Part shown: positions 1 through 5,368 of the stretch, one piece after another | Numbering within the stretch: position 1 is the first letter of the stretch | How the letters are laid out: each line of letters begins with the position of its first letter | Assembly (NCBI GenBank): GCA_012729225.1 | Contig: JAAYDO010000193.1 | Location: 1 to 32,821, forward strand | DNA from: Bacteroidales bacterium | GTDB lineage: Bacteria; Bacteroidota; Bacteroidia; Bacteroidales; Bacteroidaceae | DNA: 32,821 nt | Direction of reading: 5' to 3' | The notes under the pieces: model-generated | What the model was told of the DNA's origin: nothing | Seen by the model: only the letters and a program-made list of their open reading frames with translations | Database searches by the model: none | Translations under genes and position numbers: made by a program

Positions 1-176
1 CTATTAAATTTGCAGTCGTCATAGGAGTGAGTATTATTTGTATCTGTTTGATTTTCACCTATAAAGGTACAAAAAATATTTCACTCCTACAACTTTTCGG
101 GCACTTTTCTTACGTCGAACTCACGTTAAGTAAAAGACACATCTCCGACAGAAAAAGTGAATTCAAGTTTTTTTCT

Positions 177-211
177 TTTGATGATGACAACAAAAATATT
201 CCTTACCTTTG
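177..211 (+). promoter_or_regulatory. Bacteroidetes-type promoter with no gene behind it
   Basis: TTTG at 177-180 and TACCTTTG at 204-211 are 23 nt apart, within the usual -33/-7 spacing of Bacteroidetes sigma-A promoters. The expected transcript starts near 216-218 and reads directly into the repeat arrays. No plus-strand gene follows before the convergent minus-strand gene. Confidence 0.5.
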
Positions 212-230
212 CAATGTCTATCGAAAAGAG

Positions 231-291
231 GTCTTCACTGATGACCCTTACAAGTCTTCACTGATGACGGAGGTCGGTCTTCACTGATGAC
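231..291 (+). repeat. three direct repeats of GTCTTCACTGATGAC, 23-bp period
   Basis: The 15-nt unit GTCTTCACTGATGAC occurs without mismatch at 231-245, 254-268 and 277-291, separated by two different 8-nt spacers. The period is exactly 23 bp. It starts about 15 nt beyond the predicted transcription start, so it would sit at the 5' end of a transcript. Confidence 0.9.
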
Positions 292-361
292 AAGAAAAAG
301 ACTCAGAGAATACAATGGTTTTATAACTTACAAGTTACATTTTTCCTGTTCCACGCTCAGC

Positions 362-472
362 AACCATATGGTAATTACTCACAAACCATATAGTATTTAC
401 TCATAAACCATATAGTATTCACTCATAAACCATATAGTAATTTGCCCACGAACCATATGGTCTGTAAGAAAG
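362..472 (+). repeat. five-unit 22-bp tandem array with AACCATAT core
   Basis: Units begin with AACCATAT at 362, 384, 406, 428 and 451, giving periods of 22, 22, 22 and 23 bp. The first and last units carry the perfect palindrome ACCATATGGT, and the inner three carry ACCATATAGT. The spacing is two helical turns, as for an operator array or iterons. ACGCATGGTT at 473-482 directly after the array also occurs in the dispersed repeat further right (28671-28680, and as its complement at 8463-8472). Confidence 0.85.
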
Positions 473-521
473 ACGCATGGTTGTATAAAAGCGAAGAAGG
501 GAAAATCGTTGAATCCTCTCA

Positions 522-1886
522 CTAATTATTTGTTTTCTTCTTGAGCCTCCAATGCCCAGCATGCATTCCAACCTTCAACTCCATAGCATAGGCTTTACCA
601 CCATTGGCCTTCAAGTTATAGCCAATGTAGAAAGGAGTGAAGAACTTGGGATAATAACGAATGCCCACAGTCTCAAAGATGGGTGGTTCATATTTGGTTT
701 GCACCCATCCATGCTGACGAAAAAGGAAAGTGCCGACCGACATGGCCAATGACAAGCGTTTGTAATACACCTCGTGATAGCCTGAAATAGTCAAAGTATG
801 TTTGCTGTGAGGATAGGTGCGGTCCAGCCCCATCTCTTTTTCCACCAAAGGTGCTCGTCCTGTATATCCACCAAATGAATATTCCAGTCCCAGTCCTGAA
901 GCATGCACCTGATTGTATCTGAACATAGGCACTAAAGACGTACTCCACACTGTGTGAAGCCCCAACTTACCATCATGGTATCTCGGATCGTCTTCCGGCA
1001 ACACATCACGTCGCAAGAGCCATTCCTCATACATGGTTCTAAATCCCACAGTAGCATTGATGTCGAGATACATGTATGACTCAAAAGGTTCACGCCTGAA
1101 AGCACGCAATCGAGCCAACCTCTGCTCGAAAGTCAAACCATTATCAGACCCTGGTCGGTTCAGGTCACATCTACCCCTCAATGTCAAGCCAAAGGAGTTG
1201 CTGCCTTTATTGGGGCGATCTGTAGCACCATTAGACACATGCTTGAACTCAAAACCTATACTAAGTTCCGTTTCAGGAGTGATGCGATAGCCTGCAAATG
1301 CACCCAAACCAAAATAAATGGATAGATGCTGACCAATCATGTCGTTATCAACATTTGTGGCTGCATCATAAGGATTGGAACACAAGGTCAAGCCATTTTC
1401 AAGACCATAACCAAACGACCATTTCCTGTTGCGATAGATGTCACGACGAAAAGCAATGTAGGGAGTCCACACATACCCCACCCTTGACTGGTAAGGCGTG
1501 TTGCCTGTGTGAAGCCGCGTGTGGCTATAGTCAAGCAACTGAAATCCTGCTTCGAGAGTGGGAAATCCAAACACACGGTCATATACACTAATAGCAGAGT
1601 CGAGTGGGTTTGCCTGTGAATTCACAAACACACCATAAGAGCCTCCCCATCCTCTTTTCACTAATTTCTCATCACGCATCACAATATTCATAAGATGATT
1701 GATGCCCGCTCCACCACCTATTGAATAGAGAAAGTTGGAGATAGAGTCTTTTTCTTTCTCCTGATGAGAATACATAGCATCAGTATGATACGCATCCACA
1801 CAATCAGTGCCATTTGCGTTCATCGACACAAAAGACACTGACATCATAATCCCTATAAGAAGCACTCTCTTCAAAAGTCCAGTCAT
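522..1886 (-). CDS. PagL-like lipid A deacylase (acyloxyacyl hydrolase family), outer membrane
   Basis: This 454-residue protein has an N-terminal signal peptide (residues 1-24) and alternating aromatic/polar strands typical of an outer-membrane beta-barrel. Residues 215-222 read KHVSNGAT. The His216-x-Ser218-Asn219 pattern matches the catalytic His-x-Ser of PagL lipid A 3-O-deacylases, which remove the 3-O acyl chain of lipid A at the outer membrane. Classical PagL is under 200 residues. This protein has a long N-terminal extension and about 210 further residues of barrel-like strands after the motif, so its substrate may differ. It lies 15 nt downstream of the guanylyltransferase gene on the same strand, which suggests one transcript and a role in envelope glycolipid. 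Family assignment is fairly sure; activity is inferred. Confidence 0.7.
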   Translation of the reverse strand: MTGLLKRVLLIGIMMSVSFVSMNANGTDCVDAYHTDAMYSHQEKEKDSISNFLYSIGGGAGINHLMNIVMRDEKLVKRGWGGSYGVFVNSQANPLDSAISVYDRVFGFPTLEAGFQLLDYSHTRLHTGNTPYQSRVGYVWTPYIAFRRDIYRNRKWSFGYGLENGLTLCSNPYDAATNVDNDMIGQHLSIYFGLGAFAGYRITPETELSIGFEFKHVSNGATDRPNKGSNSFGLTLRGRCDLNRPGSDNGLTFEQRLARLRAFRREPFESYMYLDINATVGFRTMYEEWLLRRDVLPEDDPRYHDGKLGLHTVWSTSLVPMFRYNQVHASGLGLEYSFGGYTGRAPLVEKEMGLDRTYPHSKHTLTISGYHEVYYKRLSLAMSVGTFLFRQHGWVQTKYEPPIFETVGIRYYPKFFTPFYIGYNLKANGGKAYAMELKVGMHAGHWRLKKKTNN

Positions 1887-1901
1887 GCAGTCTCTTTAGG
1901 A

Positions 1902-2975
1902 TTACTCGGCAGAAAACTCCTTGATGCGTTGCTCTTCCTCCAATTTGCAGATGAGCAACGTATTATTCTTTTCTGCCACAATATAGCCATCCAAGCCCTG
2001 CACAACCACACGCTTCTCCTCTGTAGCATGCACTACACAGTTGCGTGTCTCATACAACTTGACGTTTTCCCCCACCACATTGTTGCCGTCCTTATCCACA
2101 GCAGCCAACGTGTGGAGCGATCCCCAAGTGCCCACATCACTCCAACCAAAGTCAGCAGGAAACACAAAGATTTCATCCGCTCTCTCCATTACAGCATAGT
2201 CGATAGAGATGTTCTCACAATCTGGATAAGCCTTGTTGATCATCTCTTGTTCCTTCTCCGTACCATAATAAGGCAACAGACCTTCAAAAATCTTTGAAAC
2301 CTCTGGAGCATAAATGCGTAAAGCATTGACAATAGTTCCAACATTCCAGATAAAGATACCCGAGTTCCAGAAGAAATCATTCTTCTTCACATATTCTACT
2401 GCAGTCTCATAGTCTGGCTTTTCCTTGAAGGAGTCCACCCTGAAAATCTCCTTATTACGAAGGGAAGAAGACTGCATATCAGCCTGGATATAGCCATAAC
2501 CCGTCTCCGGTCTGGTAGGTGTCATGCCCAGAGTGACAATAGCATCTGTCTCTTTGGTGAAATCAAGAGCAGAATGAACCACACGCTGGAACTCTATCAC
2601 ATCTGTCACCAAATGGTCAGAAGGTGTAATCACCAGATTCGCTTTCGGGTTCTTGGCCTTAATGCGCCAACTCACATAAGCAATGCAAGGAGCAGTGTTG
2701 CGTCGACAAGGTTCCAGCAAGATGTTTCCCTTGGGAATTTCTGGCAACTGTTCAGCCACTATGTCTGCATACTTTTCCGACGTCACCACCCACACATTCT
2801 CAGGCGCAATCAAGCCCTTGAAACGGTCGAACGTCATCTGAATAAAGGTACGACCTGTACCAAACACATCAATAAACTGCTTAGGGAAATCAGTTGTACT
2901 CATAGGCCAAAAACGACTGCCCACTCCACCTGCCATAATGACAAGGTTGTTATTCAGATTCGTGTTCACACTCAT
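1902..2975 (-). CDS. manC: mannose-1-phosphate guanylyltransferase
   Basis: The enzyme makes GDP-mannose from mannose-1-phosphate and GTP in the cytoplasm, for polysaccharide and LPS synthesis. The nucleotidyltransferase signature GGVGSRFWPMSTTDFPKQF starts at residue 16. ITPSDHLV, the FKEKPD element with FWNSGIFIW, and SIDYAVMERADEIFVFPADFGWSDVGTW follow in the family order. At 357 residues it is the single-domain form, without the C-terminal isomerase domain of bifunctional ManC/AlgA proteins. A -7 box lies about 68 nt upstream on the minus strand. It is the first gene of a likely two-gene operon with the PagL-like gene. The symbol is by family; a near-identical role is usual in Bacteroidales. 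Confidence 0.88.
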   Translation of the reverse strand: MSVNTNLNNNLVIMAGGVGSRFWPMSTTDFPKQFIDVFGTGRTFIQMTFDRFKGLIAPENVWVVTSEKYADIVAEQLPEIPKGNILLEPCRRNTAPCIAYVSWRIKAKNPKANLVITPSDHLVTDVIEFQRVVHSALDFTKETDAIVTLGMTPTRPETGYGYIQADMQSSSLRNKEIFRVDSFKEKPDYETAVEYVKKNDFFWNSGIFIWNVGTIVNALRIYAPEVSKIFEGLLPYYGTEKEQEMINKAYPDCENISIDYAVMERADEIFVFPADFGWSDVGTWGSLHTLAAVDKDGNNVVGENVKLYETRNCVVHATEEKRVVVQGLDGYIVAEKNNTLLICKLEEEQRIKEFSAE

Positions 2976-3042
2976 AATAGAAAAAGCATATTCTAATTTG
3001 TAAATCTTTTATCTTTTACTTATAAAAACCAAGTAGAATGTG

Positions 3043-3050
3043 CAAAGATA
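3043..3050 (-). promoter_or_regulatory. -7 box TATCTTTG for the manC operon
   Basis: Read on the minus strand, TATCTTTG (3050 to 3043) matches the TAnnTTTG consensus and is followed by GC. I see no clean TTTG at the right distance upstream, so this is a -7-only call. The leader would be about 60 nt. Confidence 0.55.
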
Positions 3051-3125
3051 GCAAGTTTTTCATCACACCACACCTTTTTTCTCAAAAAAAAACATAAAAA
3101 GCTTTCCTTCTCCCCCAAAAAACAT

Positions 3126-3133
3126 TACATTTG
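3126..3133 (+). promoter_or_regulatory. -7 box TACATTTG for the sugar kinase gene
   Basis: TACATTTG at 3126-3133 fits TAnnTTTG. It lies 54 nt before the start codon at 3188 and forms a divergent promoter pair with the box at 3043-3050. The -33 element is weak (TTTC at 3103-3106). Confidence 0.5.
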
Positions 3134-3187
3134 CCAATGTAAAGCATCAACCTATTCTTTCAACTACACAAATCTATTGCTATTAAA

Positions 3188-4045
3188 ATGATACTCATCG
3201 CTGATAGCGGATCAACAAAGACCGCATGGTGTGTTCTCAGTGACACTCCCAAAACCATCTTTACGCAAGGCATTAATCCCTTCCAGCAAGAAGAAGAGCA
3301 GATTAGTTCCGTCTTGCAGTATGAACTGCTCCCACAACTGCTCCATCCCGAACAAATCACAGACATCTACTTCTATGGCGCAGGGTGCACGCCAGAAAAA
3401 GCACCACTCGTTCATCATGTGCTTCGTCAGGTGGTAAGTTACTCTGCCAACATTCAGGTGGAGAGCGACATGCTCGGAGCAGCACGTGGTCTCTGCGGTC
3501 AGCAACCTGGCATTGTTGCCATTTTGGGTACAGGCAGCAACACTTGCTATTTCGACGGACGAACACTTCGAGCAGGCGTACCAGCCTTAGGCTACATCTT
3601 GGGTGACGAAGGCAGTGGTGCTTACATTGGCAAGCGACTGATTGGCGACATCCTTAAACGACAGATGCCAGATGACATCCGCCAACTATTCCTCAACGAG
3701 ACACATGAGACAGTGGCAAATATCATTCAGAATGTATATCGTGCACCTCTACCCAACCGCTATCTTGCCTCATTCAGCCCATTCTGCACACGCCACCGCG
3801 ACCATCCTGCCATTCATGCACTCCTGATGGACTGTTTTCAGCAGTTCTTCCGTCGCAATATCGTTCCTATCACCAACGACCTTGCTTCTTCTGGCACATT
3901 CACAAGCAAGACCGTCCACTTTGTGGGAAGCATAGCACTCCACTATCGCACTGAAATCACCCAAGCAGCCAAAGACTACGGCTTCAATGTTGGCACGATT
4001 CTTCAGTCTCCACTTGAAGGACTCATACAATACCATAGAAAATAG
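3188..4045 (+). CDS. BadF/BadG/BcrA/BcrD-family ATPase, N-acetylglucosamine kinase-like
   Basis: This is a 285-residue cytoplasmic protein of the ASKHA fold. The phosphate-1 loop ADSGSTKTAW is at residues 5-14, an acidic residue of the active site falls in VESDMLGAARG, and the phosphate-2 loop is AILGTGSN, followed by GYILGDEGSGAYIG. These are hallmarks of the BadF/BadG ATPase family, whose single-domain bacterial members of this size are N-acetylglucosamine or related amino-sugar kinases. The start codon follows its own promoter and the gene ends at a strong terminator, so it is monocistronic. Substrate is inferred from family resemblance only; a role in cell-wall sugar recycling is plausible. 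Confidence 0.75.
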   Translation: MILIADSGSTKTAWCVLSDTPKTIFTQGINPFQQEEEQISSVLQYELLPQLLHPEQITDIYFYGAGCTPEKAPLVHHVLRQVVSYSANIQVESDMLGAARGLCGQQPGIVAILGTGSNTCYFDGRTLRAGVPALGYILGDEGSGAYIGKRLIGDILKRQMPDDIRQLFLNETHETVANIIQNVYRAPLPNRYLASFSPFCTRHRDHPAIHALLMDCFQQFFRRNIVPITNDLASSGTFTSKTVHFVGSIALHYRTEITQAAKDYGFNVGTILQSPLEGLIQYHRK

Positions 4046-4050
4046 AAAAT

Positions 4051-4100
4051 CAAACAAGAGGGCGACTCTTTTCATCTGAGAAGAGTCGCCCTCTTGTTTG
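4051..4100. terminator. bidirectional terminator, 20-bp perfect stem
   Basis: Left arm 4051-4070 (starting CAAACAAGAGGGCGACTCTT) pairs without mismatch with 4081-4100 around a 10-nt loop. It sits between two convergent genes (stops at 4045 and 4116), so it can end transcription from both sides. Confidence 0.85.
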
Positions 4101-4115
4101 CATATAGTAGGTGGC

Positions 4116-4508
4116 TTATTTGCTGGAATCAATCAACCATTTCCCATCTATATTCAGGACATTGGCCTCCTCATTCTTGGCAGAACCATCACCATACTTC
4201 ACGACATACATCACCTTGGCAGACTTTTCATCGTCACCCATCTCCACATTAGTAATCTCCACGCCTGTGATGCCCTTCTTCTTGTCAATATCCTTCGACA
4301 TCTTATCACGAAGGAGATTCGCATAGCCCTCTTTTTCCTTTTCAGAAAGTCCCTTCTTGAAATAGAAGAGGTCTATAGCATCCTCATACTTGCCAGCCTG
4401 AAGATTAGATATATACTGCTCCACAACTCCTTCTGGAGTATTCTTCGAGCAAGACACAAAAGTGATAGCTAAAAGCGCAATAGCGAGAAAAGAAACAAAT
4501 TTTTTCAT
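4116..4508 (-). CDS. small DUF4878-like lipoprotein
   Basis: This is a 130-residue exported lipoprotein. A hydrophobic signal ends in FVSC with Cys20 as the lipidation site. The mature part is an NTF2-like alpha+beta domain: TPEGVVEQYISNLQAGKYEDAIDLF, a helical stretch, then strands VEITNVEMGDDEKSAKVMYVVKYGDG and IDGKWLIDSS. This is the layout of DUF4878 lipoproteins common in Bacteroidetes, whose function is unknown. The ATG overlaps the stop of the upstream gene as ATGA (4505-4508), so the two are translationally coupled and probably work in the same envelope process. Confidence 0.7.
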   Translation of the reverse strand: MKKFVSFLAIALLAITFVSCSKNTPEGVVEQYISNLQAGKYEDAIDLFYFKKGLSEKEKEGYANLLRDKMSKDIDKKKGITGVEITNVEMGDDEKSAKVMYVVKYGDGSAKNEEANVLNIDGKWLIDSSK

Positions 4509-5155
4509 TGTGATTTAGTTTTAAGTGGTTGAAAATATTGAATTAGTTTAGATTCTTGAATATCACATGGAAAGATACACTTGCGCTCCTTGCTGATGAT
4601 GCTTGGCACTTCATGACGCTTTCCTCCACTAACATCCAGTCCTTGATGAAGATAAGCCTGCCACACCAACTCAGAGCAATAGAGCCGTGTGGTGTCAGAG
4701 AGGAGATAATCACTATCGAACTCCACCCGCTGCTCCACCTTGGTCAGCGCATAGCGAGCCGCCGCTTCAGCAATGCTATCCCCACAGCCCACTCTCATCC
4801 AAGCCCCTCTAACGGCTCGTTCGTAAGAGAAGAATGCAGTTAGAGACTCCAGTTTCACCCACTCAGGATGATTCCCCTCAGCCTCACCAGGAACCGCATG
4901 AACAACCATCCACTCAGAGGCGAGAGAGTCATAATGAAGGATGCCTATATGAGAATAGGAAGAGTTGCTCGACTCTGTAATCAAACGGCTTTCCGCCCCA
5001 CAGCCACACCTCAACACCAGATCACCCTCACGAAAATCCTCTTGCCCTGTCACCACCACCTGTTCATGCCTGTCAAGACAAGCGTCAAGAAGCGTCACGC
5101 ATACAATAGCAAGGGAAATGCGACCAATCAACGACAGACGAAGGCTCTTTTCCAT
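4505..5155 (-). CDS. permuted NlpC/P60 (YiiX/YaeF-like) cysteine hydrolase, lipoprotein
   Basis: This is a 216-residue lipoprotein when started at the ATG at 5155. The longer frame from 5167 would need a TTG codon inside the promoter. The signal peptide ends LLDAC with Cys26 as lipidation site. EGDLVLRCG, then SHIGI (His69), then LYCSELVWQAY (Cys160) give the His-before-Cys order of circularly permuted papain-like amidases of the YaeF/YiiX type (peptidase family C92). These cleave amide or lipid-linked amide bonds in the envelope; the substrate here is unknown. It is the first gene of a two-gene operon with the DUF4878-like lipoprotein. Its promoter -7 box ends only 9 nt before the ATG. Confidence 0.72.
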   Translation of the reverse strand: MEKSLRLSLIGRISLAIVCVTLLDACLDRHEQVVVTGQEDFREGDLVLRCGCGAESRLITESSNSSYSHIGILHYDSLASEWMVVHAVPGEAEGNHPEWVKLESLTAFFSYERAVRGAWMRVGCGDSIAEAAARYALTKVEQRVEFDSDYLLSDTTRLYCSELVWQAYLHQGLDVSGGKRHEVPSIISKERKCIFPCDIQESKLIQYFQPLKTKSQ

Positions 5156-5164
5156 ATTCAATGG

Positions 5165-5195
5165 CAAATATAGTTTATTTTTATAATCACCACAA
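5165..5195 (-). promoter_or_regulatory. promoter for the YiiX-like lipoprotein operon
   Basis: On the minus strand TTG (5195-5193), a 20-nt spacer and TATATTTG (5172-5165) match the Bacteroidetes consensus well. The expected transcription start is about 5158-5160, just before the ATG at 5155, so the mRNA would be leaderless or nearly so. Confidence 0.6.
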
Positions 5196-5290
5196 CTTTC
5201 ACATCAGTTTTTTTCCACATTCTCTCATCATTTAATTACTTCTGTTCGCTTTTTTACATCCATCATGGTAAGATATTGGAAGAGAATGTG

Positions 5291-5298
5291 TACCTTTG
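5291..5298 (+). promoter_or_regulatory. -7 box TACCTTTG for uvrA
   Basis: TACCTTTG lies 70 nt before the ATG at 5369. It falls inside the longer open frame that begins with a TTG at 5276, which argues against that earlier start. No clear -33 TTTG is visible. Confidence 0.55.
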
Positions 5299-5368
5299 CA
5301 GAAGCATTGTTATAGGATTAGACGAAGGAAAAACTTATTTTCCATTTTACAGAAAGGCAAAAAGAAAC

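Larger units (their letters stand above)
1..521. other. gene-free left edge with promoter and two repeat arrays
   Basis: I see no convincing gene here. The short open frame at 27-287 on the plus strand is read across a promoter and three direct repeats and resembles no family I know. The stretch contains a 9-bp inverted repeat (TAGGAGTGA at 22-30 with TCACTCCTA at 81-89), the motif AACTCACGTT at 118-127, a plus-strand promoter, a 23-bp-period array and a 22-bp-period array. Transcription from the promoter would run through both arrays toward the convergent gene ending at 522. Confidence 0.6.

Noticed and set aside
27-287. 86-codon plus-strand frame at the left edge
   Set aside because: It crosses a promoter and three perfect 15-nt repeats, and the product has no recognisable character.
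231-472. Possible CRISPR array at the left edge
   Set aside because: The 15-nt repeats have 8-nt spacers and the 22-bp array has no spacers at all; no cas gene is present.
362-472. 22-bp iterons of a plasmid origin
   Set aside because: The period fits, but there is no replication initiator gene, and the neighbours are chromosomal housekeeping genes.
5276-5368. N-terminal extension of UvrA from the upstream TTG
   Set aside because: The extension contains the TACCTTTG promoter box, and the family opening begins at the ATG at 5369.
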